Below the pieces are notes generated by a model that did not search any database, was not told the origin of the DNA, and saw only the letters and a program-made list of their open reading frames with translations. Below are positions 10,280 through 21,699 of a stretch of 64,000 nucleotides of DNA, piece after piece (within the stretch, counting starts at the first letter, position 1; each line of letters starts with the position of its first letter). The DNA comes from Ahaetulla prasina (lineage: Eukaryota; Chordata; Lepidosauria; Squamata; Colubridae). Location of the stretch: contig NC_080546.1 of NCBI RefSeq assembly GCF_028640845.1, positions 73,100,551 to 73,164,550 of the forward strand, given 5' to 3'. Both the position numbers and the translations under genes were made by a program.

Positions 10280-11685
10280 ATCAAGAATGTTTACAAATGT
10301 TCAAAGACAGATAAAACAGGACAACATACATTGCTTTGCCGGGGAGCTCATGCAGAATTCTATTGTTTGGCTTGTCTGTCTTACAACTTGTTACTAACAA
10401 ATACGTTATGCAGGCAATCTGTTAACATATATATTTATACCAAAAAAGCTATAAATGCATTTTCATGACCATTTAACTATGACAAAATGTTTTTAAAAAT
10501 CCCAAAGTTTACATCTACAGTTTTAACATTTACTTGTCAGTAATAAAATGAATACATTTCAACATGCTAAGTTGCCCTGAAATTTCACTGCAATAAATAG
10601 AACCTTCTGTACAAATTGAGGAAAATAATCTTAACTTATTGAATGGAGCTATTTAACAGTGCTTCAACCCTTTCAAAATATATACAATAAAATGAAAAGC
10701 ATTGCTTTGAAGAATAATACAGTATGTGCAATTATTGTCATATTGGCCCACCAAATTTAACATGTTAAAAACAAAATGTAAGACATCATATACTGGTTTT
10801 AAAGTTTATCTTCTTTGACATATTTCCTGTGATCTCTTCTCCACATACAGTGCCTGCTTTTCAATTAGGAAAAAAAAACTAATACTGAGATTAAGTCTAA
10901 AATACTACAACTAGTAACAGAGGGCTTGATTCCAAGCATATCTAAATTAACCACCATCTTTATTAACTTACATTATTTCTCCTTGCACTCCAGACTCAGG
11001 CATTGTTCATTTTTACAGTTGTTTTATGATGGAAAAAATGCTGGACCATATGCTATGACTTGATAAGTATTCCTTTCAAATAAACCACATGCTTGGAAAA
11101 AGCTTTCACGCTTAGAATTTCCAACTTCCCAGCAGACATCTGTAATTCTCCCAACATGTTGCATAATAGAATAACGACCACAATTGGACATTTGTGACGT
11201 TCAAAACCATAAGAGGGTTGTACAGTGGTATTATGTTGTCCAAATGCTGTCAAAGAAGGAGAATCAACTTGATCTACTCAAGCGCAAGCAATCTGCCAGA
11301 GTAATAAACTGAAATTGCCTGAAAAATTGCTTGAACACCATCCGTGACCCCAAACTTTCAATAACTATCGAGAAAGACATATTGTGGATGTACCTTCACT
11401 AACTTGACATCCTTAGCTACTGCAAACACATCTATCAAACAGATACTTCCAGGAAATGTTTTCTCTCTGGAGTTCTTAAAAGGTAAAGTGCTACGGACAT
11501 ATTTGGAAGTGTAACAATCTGATGCTCCCGGCTTCATGCCCCAATACACTAAAAATGCTACAAACGCTTGAAAACATCGTATCCTACATCAGAAAACTGG
11601 AATATATGTAAATTATAAGGTGAAGCATTAGAAAAACTGTAGACTATGATCTGTGAGTCGGCAACATCTTATCTTATTCTCTACA
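10280..11685. other. unassigned DNA
   Basis: AT-rich, with no recognisable gene, transposon terminus or RNA gene. Minus-strand frames near 11,053-11,549 have no known motif. Confidence 0.5.
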
Positions 11686-11735
11686 TTATCATTATTTATT
11701 TATTTGACAAATTTAAACAGCCACTCATGGCACTG
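11686..11735 (-). mobile_element. L2-like 3' tail fragment
   Basis: TTATTTATTTGACAAATTTA followed by CAGCCACTCATGG resembles the terminal hairpin and A-rich tail of L2-type LINEs, read on the minus strand. Very short. Confidence 0.45.
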
Positions 11736-11737
11736 TA

Positions 11738-11802
11738 GAAGTGTATGTCAAGGAGTGTAGTCACATGTAGAAATGTATGTCAAGGCGTGTAGCCACATGT
11801 TT
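11738..11802 (+). repeat. 33-bp tandem duplication
   Basis: Two adjacent copies of a GTAGAARTGTATGTCAAGG unit, each ending GTAGYCACATG, differing at a few bases. Confidence 0.85.
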
Positions 11803-12384
11803 TGATTTCTCTCTCCTATTAAGTAGATTCTTGAAGTTTAGAGTTCATCCTGAGCTAATCTGCTTCTTTTCACTGTTGCTTGTTAAATAAGAAAATGTTC
11901 ACACACCTGTAAAGCTATCTCTAAAGTTCCTAGAGTTATGCACTATTCAGTCAATGTCCTTCAGTTTCATTGCCATAGAAGAAAAGTTATGAGGTTTGGG
12001 GCTAGATTTTAATTAAAAACCCTTAGTATTGAGCTTTGAATTTTGATCTTCAGCACAGGTCTGAATGTTTGGGCCTTTGGGATCTCTCTACTGTTGTTAT
12101 TGGGACTCCCAACAGCTGAACTGAGATCATTTTTTTCTAGGTATATTATGCTATATATTATGTTTCTGTTTACAGCTCTCTGCTAAAGTTATTAATAAAC
12201 TTTAAAATCTCCTTACCTGCTAGTATGTTCATTGACTCTGGATCCTCACAGAACCAATTGTCTGAGTCCTGACTGACCTACGTAGGTAAAAACACAAAAC
12301 AATATCACAAAAAAAAGTAAAAACATCTATGACACCATCAATTTCTCTTGTACAACAATTTTGCAGGTTGTATACCAACATTAG
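11803..12384. other. unassigned DNA
   Basis: No clear gene. AATAAA at 12,190 followed by a CTTACCTGCTAG stretch could belong to an old retroelement, but no ends are visible. Confidence 0.4.
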
Positions 12385-12562
12385 TAGATCCTTAGGCCAG
12401 ATAACAAAGTCAAGTCTTGAGACTCTTCCAGATGACCAGCAAAGATAGATCCAATCTCACCTCTGGGGGAATAACATTCCAAAGGGTGGGTGCTGAAGCA
12501 GGAAAGGCTGTCTTCTTGGGTCTCAACAGGTGACTTTTCTTTGTGGATGGGAACCATACCAG
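12385..12562 (-). pseudogene. L2-type LINE C-terminal fragment
   Basis: The minus strand encodes APTLWNVIPPEVRLDLSLLV, the usual C-terminal APTLWNxLPPxxR motif of L2-clade ORF2 proteins. It is cut by the LTR that begins at 12,563. Confidence 0.75.
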
Positions 12563-13165
12563 TGTAGTGGTCTGCCAACAGCCCGTGGACCTGGCAATGG
12601 AGTCAGACAATGAGGAGGTTTGGAGGACAATGGGCCAGTCCTGGAGTCAGTGGAAGGCCCAGATGAGGACTCTGCATCGGGACAGAGATGGGGCCAGGGC
12701 CATCTAGGAGCGATGCACGGACTCCAGAGCCTCCAGAAGTGGACAGCAGAGAGGCAGAGGAACAGGAGGAGCCTGTTCCTATTGCATGCATGCGAAGAGC
12801 TTCCAGAAGGCAAGAGCAGCTGAAGAAAAAAGGACAACTCGGGAATAAGGCCAGAAGATGATTGATCACTCCCATAAGTCTTAAAAAAGCAGCAATGAGC
12901 CATTGGGTTCTTTGTAGAAAAGCAACGTTGATTTCCGTTTTCTTCTTGTCAGCGTCTCTTGAACTTTGTGGGGGTTTTACCAAGAAAAGTCTTTGGCAGG
13001 TTGCCAAAATCACCAAAGGTTGATGATAAGGCAGATTGACTAGTTATTAAGAATTTTGTTTTGGACTAAACTGAGAATGAATTAATTCTCAGCTGTTTTA
13101 ATAAAATAAGTTTGTTGAGGACTGAATTGTGTTTAGTAATCATTACTTGGACCTTGGTCACAACA
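12563..13165 (+). mobile_element. solo LTR (family 1)
   Basis: Starts TGTAGTGGTC, ends GGTCACAACA, and matches the family 1 LTRs at 4592 and 48,168. A CTTAAAAAAGC TATA-like box lies near 12,878 and AATAAAATAAG near 13,100. No convincing TSD. The U3 frame starts VVVCQQPVDLAMESDNEEVW in the conserved phase but stops after 47 codons. Later EEQEEPVP and RRASRRQEQLKK motifs lie in a shifted frame. Confidence 0.82.
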
Positions 13166-13169
13166 ATCA

Positions 13170-14290
13170 TGCCCTTCATGCCAAGCTTGATAGGATGGGT
13201 TGATTTGATTGGGGAGAGTCAGTCCCTCACCTCAAATAATCCACATTACAAAAGGCTTATTTCAATTTGCCAGATTTCTAAAATTTAACTAACCTACGTT
13301 ATATCCCCACATTGGAACCAAAATGGCAACATCTCTATTCGGAAACTTCATAAAACTTCCTTCTTTCAATGGTTTGGTTTCCTTTAATTATAATATTTTA
13401 GAGACATTTGTGTTTCAAAGTGGATTTATCTGTTAGATTAAATTTTAATCATCCAGTTTGCTCTGAGTAAATATTTACGTTCCTCTCTAAGGCGAACATG
13501 AGTAAACTGAAGAATTTTGGAGAAAACTTGGCCAGTATATTGGATGTTGTCTGACCTCCTTTCTTATTGTAGATGGTATTTTGGCATCTACAATAGTGGT
13601 AGTGTTGGTAGTGTTTGGTAGCGTTATTGTAAAAATGGGTCTTTTAAAGTCAATATCAACATTTTCCTCTGAACTTTGAAGACACTTTTACACTTCCAAT
13701 TTATAATTTTAGGGCACTGCTTTTCTCAAAAGGTGAATACTTCCACTTACTATAATTTAATTTTCTAATGGTTCTCACTTACTTACCGGTCAGGGCAAAT
13801 ACTATGTACATTGATCATTGATCTCGTGTGATTTAATTTTCAAAAATGTTCTTTTTTTAAAAAAAGAACCTTCTAAACCTGATAGTGATAATTTCCTCTT
13901 ACTAGCTTCTTTTATTGTTTGTTACATAAAACAGACCATCCATGCTCAGTTGCAATAAATGAAACTAGCCTTACTAGAATTAAATAGAGAGATCAAATGA
14001 GTTGTGTTATAGCTGTTTGGGTTTTTCTGTTCAGCTAGGTCCCTTAGGAGTAATGATCTCAGCAACAATATGCATTAGATAGGTACAAAAAGCTTCTATC
14101 TTTCTGATTAACAAACTATAAAATAGTATTGCTTTTTAGTGATTATTGTATGCCGTCCAGAGTCACTTATCATGAAATTAATGATTAATTTAATGAACAA
14201 ATAAGTAAACTTTCCTTTTGAGGACCAGCAATAATTATCAAAACTCTTTTAACCACAACCCATTAAAGACTAGCTTTACAAAGAGTGTAT
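13170..14290. other. unassigned DNA
   Basis: No recognisable gene or repeat. Near 13,853-13,870 is a short T/A palindrome (GTTCTTTTTTTAAAAAAAG). Confidence 0.5.
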
Positions 14291-14295
14291 TTTAG

Positions 14296-14349
14296 CTATA
14301 TACACACATACATACACATATATACACATATATACATATACATACATAT
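14296..14349 (+). repeat. (ACATAT)-type simple repeat
   Basis: Imperfect TACACATA/TATACATA repeats, the insertion site of the next hAT element. Confidence 0.85.
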
Positions 14350-14830
14350 CAGGGGTGAAATGTAAAATTTGTTACTACTAGTTCTGTGGGCATGACTTGG
14401 TGGGGGGTTAATGTGACTGGGTGGGCGTGGCCAACTTTTTTTTTAACTTTTAAAAATATATATTTTTTGCCTTTAAAAGAAAAAAAAAGCCTCTGATGAT
14501 CAGGCAACTCAGCTGGGATTGCCAGAGGAGTCTTTTAAAAGCATTTTTTTTTACAACCGCTTCAGTCGAAGAGGTTGTAAAAAAAATGCTCTAAGAAGCT
14601 TCTGATGATCCCAGCTGAGCCACATGATCATCAGTGGCTTTTTTTTTACTTTTAAAAGCATTTTTTCGGCTGAAGAAAAAATGCTTTTAAAAGTAAAAAA
14701 AAATCTCTGATGATCGTGCGGTTCAGCTGGGCATGGGGTGGGAGGGATTTTTGCTACCGGTTCTCCAAACCACCCGCCACCATCGCTACCGGATCAGGCG
14801 ATCCGGTCCGAACCAGGAGCATTTCACCCG
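14350..14830 (+). mobile_element. hAT-like element, 481 bp, hairpin-rich
   Basis: Starts CAGGGGTGAAATG, ends GCATTTCACCCG. A perfect 8-bp TSD, ATACATAT, lies at 14,342-14,349 and 14,831-14,838. The interior holds long complementary blocks around AAAAAAAATGCTTTTAAAAG and TCTGATGATC, giving several hairpins between 14,465 and 14,700. No coding capacity. Confidence 0.9.
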
Positions 14831-14839
14831 ATACATATG

Positions 14840-15190
14840 GTTTTTAATGTTCATCCTATATTAGTTTTTTTCTCTTTTTCTGCTTGTCTATTTGCTTGTT
14901 TTGTGGGCCTTCTTCTGTAATTTTTTTTAAAAAATGATTCTATATTTGTCCTCACTTTGGGATTGTTTGAACAATGAAAATGTGGACTAGAAATGATTTA
15001 ATAATTTATATTATATATACCAAAAAATAATCTTTAGATGGGCTTGTTGAGGGGCATCAGTGTTTTTGATATTTGATTGGTAATTTGATCCTTTAATAAT
15101 TAAGTAATTAGCCATACATACATTGGCAACCTAGAACATTATCAAGGATATTTAGATCATCTATGATTTATTGTAATGCCATTATGATAT
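14840..15190. other. unassigned AT-rich DNA
   Basis: Nothing recognisable. Confidence 0.5.
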
Positions 15191-15194
15191 CATA

Positions 15195-15595
15195 AGTTAT
15201 TTATTTATTATTTATATTTCCTATTTCTTAACCACCCATCCTCCACAGAGAGGAATTCTGGGCAGTGTACAATATAATCAATAAAATTAATATTAAAATC
15301 AGAAATAATTTAAGATTTAAAAGTTTTAAAATTATAAAAATAACATTATAACATTCAAAAAGTGAAAATTTCAAGATGGGGAGGTAGTAATTGTTAATAC
15401 AAGGAATGGGGTCTTTATGCGGCCAGACAGCCCACGTTCTCTGAGCCTTCGTATCTATTGTTCTCTTCACCTACTGTCCTCCTCATCTTTGAGGACACCT
15501 CTGAGGATACTTCTACTGTCCTCCTCACCTTTCCTCAACTCTAAGGATGTTCTACAATGCAATGGCAGTGGCAAAGAAGGCCCTCCTCTTAAGAC
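15195..15595 (-). mobile_element. L2-like LINE 3' end
   Basis: On the minus strand it ends with the L2-type hairpin zone (GTACACTGCCCAGAATTCC, then an A/T-rich TTATTTATTTATTATTTAT tail). Upstream is AGGAGGGCCTTCTTTGCCAC. Non-coding remnant. Confidence 0.6.
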
Positions 15596-15880
15596 CAGTG
15601 GTGAAATCTAAATTTCTTTCCTACCGGTTCTGTGGGCATGGCTTGGTGGGTATGGCTGGGGGGGGGGGGTCATGTGACTGGGTGGGCGTGGCTATGTGAC
15701 TGGGGGATCAAAAGACAGAAACTCACTAACAATGTCCTGCTGGAGCAGGATTGGACGAGATGACCTTCCGGCCCTGGATTATCCTCTGAAGCTGCATCAG
15801 TGCCAAGTCTGTAGTCCATCCTTCCTCTCCTTTCTCTCCTCCCTCCTTCCCTCCCTCCCTCTTTCTTTCTGGCTGGGGAA
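15596..15880 (+). mobile_element. composite hAT-end / CR1-tail repeat
   Basis: Begins with a hAT-type end (CAGTGGTGAAATCTAAATTT). It then has GTGGGCATGG motifs, a CR1-tail-like block (ATTGGACGAGATGACCTTCC) and a polypyrimidine tract at 15,815-15,870. The same order occurs inverted at 37,203-37,509, so this is a defined family. No TSD found here. Confidence 0.75.
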
Positions 15881-16224
15881 TAAATAGGAGGAATGGGGAG
15901 TGGTTTGGTTGTCACAGACAACAGTTCAGATTTCTGGAAAGTTTGCTCCTTGTGTGTTTTGTGCGACAAAGACTGCCTTGCCAGAACTGAGGTTTGTCTA
16001 TTTCTCTGTTTGAACTGAACTTAATTTGCAGCCTCCCACTGGGAGCTCACAGCCTTGCATTTATCATAATGAGCTGATAAGGACTACTGTTTCAGTTAAC
16101 TTCTTGCAGGACTCTTGCCTGGATTTTCTGTTGGTGAATGCAGTTAATTCCCAATGTGTAAATAAAGAGGGGGTTTTCTTTGGGGGAGTCTGTTTCTTGC
16201 TTCTCTGAAGGCCAGGTCAGAACA
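15881..16224 (+). mobile_element. probable LTR 3' portion
   Basis: Has an AATAAAGAGGGGG polyadenylation region near 16,161 and ends GGTCAGAACA like the family 1/2 LTRs. The 5' part is missing. Interpreted as an R-U5 fragment. Confidence 0.45.
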
Positions 16225-16229
16225 TATAT

Positions 16230-16500
16230 ATACATCCTAGTCTCAGATGTATACACAAAAGAGGGTTCAGAAAAAAAAACCTATTTCATAAAACCTTATC
16301 TTTTTTACATGTGCTGTATGCATGAAAATACTACATAGAATTGAGACTTAGAATTAGCATAGTCACAAGCCATAAAATTTCTAAAACTGCCTCCTCATTA
16401 AAAACTCTGGAAGACTTAACTTAAAAGCAATTTTTAAAACCAAAACATTGAATATTAAAAGATAACTAGACTAAAGAAGAGAAACCAAATCAAATTATTA
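16230..16500. other. unassigned DNA
   Basis: No recognisable feature. Confidence 0.5.
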
Positions 16501-16504
16501 TAAT

Positions 16505-16735
16505 TGGTGGTGGTGGTACCTCCAAGTCAGTATCGGCTTTTGGTTACTGCCTGGACAAATCCCTGCAGTTCTTTTGGCAAAATTTCAGAAGTGGTTTGCC
16601 ATTGCCTCCTTCCTAGGGCTAAGAGAGAGGGACTGGCCTAAGGTCACCCAGTTGGCTTTGTGCCTAAAATGGAGCTAGAATTCATGATCCCCAGGTTGCT
16701 ATTCTGATGCCATAATCATTACAGTATCAAACCAA
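16505..16735 (-). mobile_element. MIR-like old SINE
   Basis: AAGGTCACCCAGTTGGCTTT, GAGCTAGAATTCATGATC and AGAAGTGGTTTGCCATTGCC match the tail region of ancient amniote MIR/CORE-type SINEs. Orientation and exact family are uncertain. Confidence 0.6.
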
Positions 16736-16739
16736 AATT

Positions 16740-17760
16740 ATCGTACTTTCCCAATCATTAATATAGCAACAGGATCCTGGCTCAGAGATGTAGGAAGAGC
16801 TAGATTTTAATGGCCTTCCCAAAAACTAGCAAGGTCAAAGAAATAGGAACCTCAGAGTTGGGGATATTATTTCCTGAGCATGGCTGTTCCCTAACTTTAT
16901 AATTTCTGAAAATATGAAACCAAAATGCAGCTGTACAATATAAAACATTGCATTATAAAAATGGGCTTCTTGAGACTTAATAAGCTACCTTCACTCTCTG
17001 TTTGTACTATTAGTACTATTCAGAAATTTAACTAAGAACGTTTGGTTATGATGGTTTGTGGTATTTTGCAAATGGGGCATTATTACCATTTGCTCAAAAA
17101 AAAAGTAACTGGATTTCACAAATTTATTCTGGTCTCATCTTCCAGTTAAATACATTTCACTACTAAGTGTTTTAAAAGCAAACATATTTGACCAAAAGCC
17201 CTTGGAAACCAATTACTTCTAAAGATGTATGGTGCCAAAAGACTCTCTGCTAGCCCCAGTGCGGAAAGCATAACACCAGAGGCTACTTGTTTAATTCAAC
17301 AGGAATGTGGTGAGCTCTCTCATTTCACACACAAACTATAAATTGTCTTCTGCATATTGTTGTAATTCAGAAAGATTTTTTTTCTGTATTAAAAATAGTA
17401 ATAGCTAATTCCATAGCCAATTAGAAACTGTAAATACTAATACTTTGACATGGCCCCAAATGGTTTCATTATTTGTAAATCTACATGTTCTGTGGTAATC
17501 ATCTTGCTCCATCCATATGTTGCTGAAAGGTACTATGAAAGGCACATTCAGATTGATGTTGTCATCACAACTCATATTTGTTGGTGTTAACAGTTTTTTC
17601 GCTATTATAATACAGAAGATATAATCCTATCTCTAGTGTAGTTAATTAATTGTAAGTCCTGTCAATCATAAGTTCATCTTGAGACTGGAAGACACTCAGA
17701 TTGTTAAAGGTTTCCAAATCAGCCTGAAGGGACATTTTATCTTATCTCGGTGTAGGATGT
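16740..17760. other. unassigned DNA
   Basis: No gene or clear repeat family seen. Confidence 0.5.
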
Positions 17761-17764
17761 TGGA

Positions 17765-17840
17765 TTTTATTTATATATTCATCAAATTTAGAATCCCGCC
17801 ATTCATAGAGTGGCTCTGGGTGATGCAGCATTATGGATGT
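17765..17840 (-). mobile_element. L2-like 3' tail fragment
   Basis: TTATTTATATATTCATCAAATTT then CCCGCCATTC and GTGGCTCTGGGTG follow the order of an L2-type terminal hairpin and tail. Confidence 0.5.
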
Positions 17841-18096
17841 TTGAGATATGTGATTTGTGTTAACTTTTTAATTCTAATTGCCGCAAGTGAGTGTGGGGAT
17901 CAAAATAAAAGATGTTTTTAAAAATGAACTTAGGAAGCATAGCTATAAAGTTTCTTTTTAGAGCAGATATAATTATATCATCTGTCAGAATTCTAACATG
18001 ATTGGTAGAATTTCCTTTCCTCTGGACAGTCATTATTGAATAGCTTAGATATTGTGGCTTTCGGAATACTGTATGTGCAGCTGTGATATAGATAAT
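17841..18096. other. unassigned DNA
   Basis: Nothing recognised before the CA-rich microsatellite. Confidence 0.45.
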
Positions 18097-18160
18097 AGAT
18101 ATATACACTATATATACATATACATACATACAACACACACACACACACACACACACACAT
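18097..18160 (+). repeat. (TA/CA)n microsatellite
   Basis: TATACATA units followed by a (CA)n run at 18,132-18,160. Confidence 0.93.
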
Positions 18161-18161
18161 T

Positions 18162-18642
18162 GGTCAGTTTTGATCACCACACTATAAAAAAGATGTTGAG
18201 ACTCTAAAAAGAGTGCAGAGAAGAACAACCAATATGAATAGGGGACTGGAGGCTAAAACATATAAAGAACGGTTGCTGGAACTGGGTATAGCTATCTAGT
18301 GAAGGAGAAGGACCAGAGGAGACATGATAGCAGTGTTCCAATATTTGAGGGACTGCCACAGAGAAGAAGGGGGTCAAGCTCCTGAAGTCCAGACAAGGAA
18401 TAATAGATGGAAACTGAACAAGGAGAGATTCTATCTGGTAATAAGGAGAAATTTTCTGACAGTGAGAGCAATCAACTAATGGAACGGTTTGCCTTCAGAA
18501 GTTGTGGGAGCTTCATCACTGGAAGCTTTCAAGAAGAGATTTGACTGCCATCTGTCAAAAATGGTGTAGGGTCTCCTGCTTGGTTGGGGGATTGGACTAG
18601 ATGACCTACAAGGTCCCATCCAACTCTGTTAATCTGTTAATA
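18162..18642 (+). mobile_element. CR1 LINE 3' end
   Basis: Classic CR1 terminus: GATGTTGAGACTCTAAAAAG, GAGGAGACATGATAGCAGTG, TTCCAATATTTGAGGGACTG, and a 3' end with GGATTGGACTAGATGACCTA and AACTCTGTTAATCTGTTAA. About 480 bp, 5'-truncated. Upstream coding corresponds to the C-terminal VQRRTT-like region, with stops. Confidence 0.92.
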
Positions 18643-18651
18643 TATAATATA

Positions 18652-18704
18652 AACCCGAATAACCAAAGACCTACATACAAACACCCGCGAAAACCTCAGA
18701 AAAC
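18652..18704 (+). mobile_element. Penelope-like element terminal tail
   Basis: CCCGAATAACCAAAGACCTA, ACAAACACCCGCGAAAACC and CTCAGAAAACA match the 3' end of the Penelope element at 39,076. It lies directly after the CR1 terminus and runs straight into a TA repeat, as the other copies do. Confidence 0.85.

Positions 18705-18800
<96 letters not shown>
18703..18800 (+). repeat. (TA)n then (TATATG)n
   Basis: Long alternating TA run followed by about five TATATG units, joined to the Penelope tail. Confidence 0.97.
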
Positions 18801-18801
<1 letters not shown>

Positions 18802-18804
18802 GGT

Positions 18805-19262
18805 CTATATAGTATAGTATATATAGTATATATACATACTATATATACATACTTTATATACATACCCATAATCATATTCTGAATATGAATTACTTTTCTA
18901 ACAAAAGAAATCAAATCAGAGGCTTGAAAAACTGTAAGAATTAAAATAATGCTAGAATGAAAATAATGACTTTGACGACCATAACAGAAGTTAGAACTAA
19001 TATTATTTTAATATATTAAAGAAGTTTCCTTTCTAGGAATATAACTGCGAAATCGCAGTGCAACAAGCAATCTACAGAACCTTATTAAGGTTGTTTATAA
19101 ATAGGACAGTCCAATCTCTGGTCAAGGAAAGCATCCCAGATCTGAAGTGCTTTCATCTGGGCAACTGAAATACCTTGTGTTGTACACACTGATACTTTCT
19201 TGGTAGCATGGCTTTAGTATTATTCATTCAATCAGCTTTAATTCAGTGGAATAGTGAGAATC
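18805..19262. other. unassigned DNA
   Basis: No recognisable feature beyond AT-rich simple sequence near its start. Confidence 0.5.
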
Positions 19263-19270
19263 CACTATGA

Positions 19271-19509
19271 CAGGGGTCTCCAACCTTTCCAGCTTTGCAG
19301 ATCAGCAGGGGGGGAGAGAGGTTGGTTACACACAAGCGGTGGGTGCGCACACTCACCACTTGCACAAATGGAGTTTCCTGCACTCGCGTGAGTGCCCACC
19401 ACTTGTGCAAATAGAGCTTCCTGTACTCACATGCACACTCACCACTCATACAAATGGAACTGCACACACTCACCTGCCACTTGCGCAGCCCTGGGGTTGG
19501 GGACCCAGG
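19271..19509. mobile_element. hAT-type MITE, 239 bp
   Basis: Ends CAGGGGTCTCCAACC and GGTTGGGGACCCAGG. Flanks CACTATGA and GACTATGA are a 7-of-8 TSD. The interior has diverged repeats of a CACTTGTGCAAATAGAGCTT-like unit. Confidence 0.87.
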
Positions 19510-19641
19510 GACTATGAGGTATGTTTTCCAAAAGAGCAATATTGTTACTCTAGTCTTCTTTATCCATAGTTCTCTGGGCTCTGTAATTGTTCTTGAATGT
19601 GGGTGCTAGGGAGTTATCCTATGCAAAATAATGGCCTAACT

Positions 19642-19953
19642 CAGGGGTCAGCAACCTGCGGCTCTGGAGCCGCATGTGGCTCTTTCATTCCTCTCCTGTG
19701 GCTCCCTGTCACTGGTCGGCTCCACAATTGGTAGGACTTTCGGTTAGAACAGGTAGAGGAAAAAGAATGCCACTCTAGGAGGAGACTCTATGGTGATGGA
19801 ACCAGACTTCTGGTCTGCAGAGGGAAAAAAACACCACACTTGGAGGAGACTCTATGGTGGGGGAACCGGACTTCTGGTCAGCTCCAGAATTCAATGGGGG
19901 GCTTCTGATTAGGACCTTTGTGGCTCTTTGAGTGTTTAAGGTTGCTGACCCCA
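19642..19953. mobile_element. hAT-type MITE, 312 bp
   Basis: Ends CAGGGGTCAGCAACCT and AGGTTGCTGACCCCA. TSD GCCTAACT/GTCTAACT matches 7 of 8. An internal 60-bp unit (GAGGAGACTCTATGGTG, then ACTTCTGGTC) is tandemly duplicated. Confidence 0.87.
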
Positions 19954-19994
19954 GTCTAACTGAACTCCACAACTGAATCTTCTTCTCTAGAAAC

Positions 19995-20690
19995 ATTACA
20001 CTACTAACATTACACTACTAACCAGAGCATATATAACATTTGCTAGACCAATTCTTGAATACAGTTCACCTGTCTGGAACCCACACCTCATTTCGGACAT
20101 TAATACAATTGAGCGTGTCCAGAAATATTTTACAAGAAGAGTTCTCCACTCCTCTGATTACAACAAAATACCTTATGCCACCAGACTTGAAATCCTGGGT
20201 TTATAAAATTTAGAACTACGCCGCCTTCGACATGACCTGAGTTTAACTCATAGAATCATCTGTTACAATGTCCTTCCTGTTGAAGACTACTTCAGCTTCA
20301 ATCACAACAATACAGGAGCAAACAATAGATTTAAGCTTAATGTGAACCACTCCAATCTTGATTGCAGAAAATATGACTTCAGTAACAGAGTTGTTAATGC
20401 TTGGAATAAACTACCTGACTCTGTGGTCTCTTCCCAAAATCCCCAAAGCTTCAAACAAAAACTATCTACTACTACCTCACCCCATTCCTAAGAGGTCTGT
20501 AAGGGGCGTGCATAAGAGCACCAGCATGCCTAGCGTTCCTGTTCCAATGTCCCCTTTGATTGTATCCAATTTGTGTAGTTATTTTATACTTATGCTTATA
20601 TATATGCTTATATATCGTATAGTTATTTCATGCTTATGCTTATATATACTGTTGTGACAAATAAATAAATAAATAAAATAAAATAAATGA
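19995..20690 (+). mobile_element. CR1-like LINE family A, 3' part
   Basis: From a duplicated CATTACACTACTAAC near the start to a TGTTGTGACAAATAAATAAA tail. The conceptual translation has family A motifs (RVQKYFTRRVLHSS, RLEILGL, SSQNPQSF) broken by stops. Confidence 0.9.
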
Positions 20691-20879
20691 ATCAACATAA
20701 ATTCCTGTTTCTTCCATACTGCCTTTGACTAAAACCCGTTTATAGTTCCTGAAGAATATATTGCAAACAGTGTCTCAGTATTTGTTCCTTTTTGTATATT
20801 TAAGTAAAAGGTGGGAGGTTAGAAAATAGTCAGTAACAATAAAAGAGAATATTTGAAGCTCATCGTTGAAATGGGGGGG

Positions 20880-21035
20880 CTCCTTGGTGCTCTTTAAGCT
20901 TGATTGTTTTGCAGATGTTTCATTACCCAAACTAGGTAACATCATCAATGCTAGTCAGACTAGCATCGGACTATCACTGATAATGTTACATAGTTTGGGT
21001 AATGAAACATCTGGATGAAAACAACCAAGGAGCCC
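20880..21035. mobile_element. head-to-head pair of Penelope-type ends (second family)
   Basis: Two inverted arms share GGGCTCCTTGGT, AACAACCAA and TTACCCAAACTA blocks around a centre near 20,960. Each arm has the layout of a Penelope pseudo-LTR end, with a hammerhead-like fold at 20,911-20,950 (minus) and 20,975-21,014 (plus). The GAAAC and AUC core parts are present. One conserved core base is changed in each: C3 in the first, G8 in the second. Confidence 0.7.
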
Positions 21036-21202
21036 TCAAAATAGCCAGTGTCTGAATAAAGGGAACAGGAAAGACTTAAACTGTTATGCAAAAATGACTT
21101 CACTTTTCACTTAGACCCATTACTCTGGACCAAGTAACTTTAACAATATATCCTACTTTTAGCTGGCACTCGTTCCCAACAATTCCTTCAATGCTCTATA
21201 TG

Positions 21203-21694
21203 TGTCAGCCTCCACTCCAATCTTCGCATAATTTTTGTACAATTTATATTCAATACATAGAATGTAAAATGCTTCTTTCTGTAATGTAAAATAGTTAAGG
21301 AAATGAGATGCATCATTGCACCATACAGGGTAAGGGAAAGGGGTCTATTAAGAGTGTCGGCTGACATAACAGTGGGGGAGGGGTGATTAACGGCTGAATG
21401 TTAAGAGCGCGGGCTTTTCCAACAGATACTGCATTCCTAAGATGATTGACAGCTAGAGACCGGTGGAGGAAGATTACCACGGGGGGCCGAGAAGGAGCTG
21501 GCATTGGACCAGACCAGCCTGACCTCCTAAAGGAGGAGGGACAAATGGGGGGATATGATATGTTAGCCATATTTTGTCTCAGATCCAACTTTGCACTGCT
21601 GCTATCCAGATTGTAATTAGTAAAAGTACTTTTCTTTATTGCAAATGAAGTCAAGGTGTATTCTTTCCTAGTTATAATCAGAGGCAGCCTGACA
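21203..21694 (+). mobile_element. solo LTR (family 3)
   Basis: 492 bp, starts TGTCAGCCTCCACTCCAA, ends GGCAGCCTGACA. A perfect TSD, ATATG, lies at 21,198-21,202 and 21,695-21,699. The same family occurs inverted at 47,603-48,111. Unlike families 1 and 2, its U3 has no extended frame from base 2. Confidence 0.95.
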
Positions 21695-21699
21695 ATATG

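Noticed and set aside
10055..10468. 137-codon frame
   Set aside because: No recognisable domain, unclear start, and it overlaps a possible LTR promoter block.
18601..18882. 93-codon frame of Tyr-Ile repeats
   Set aside because: A translation of the TA repeat.
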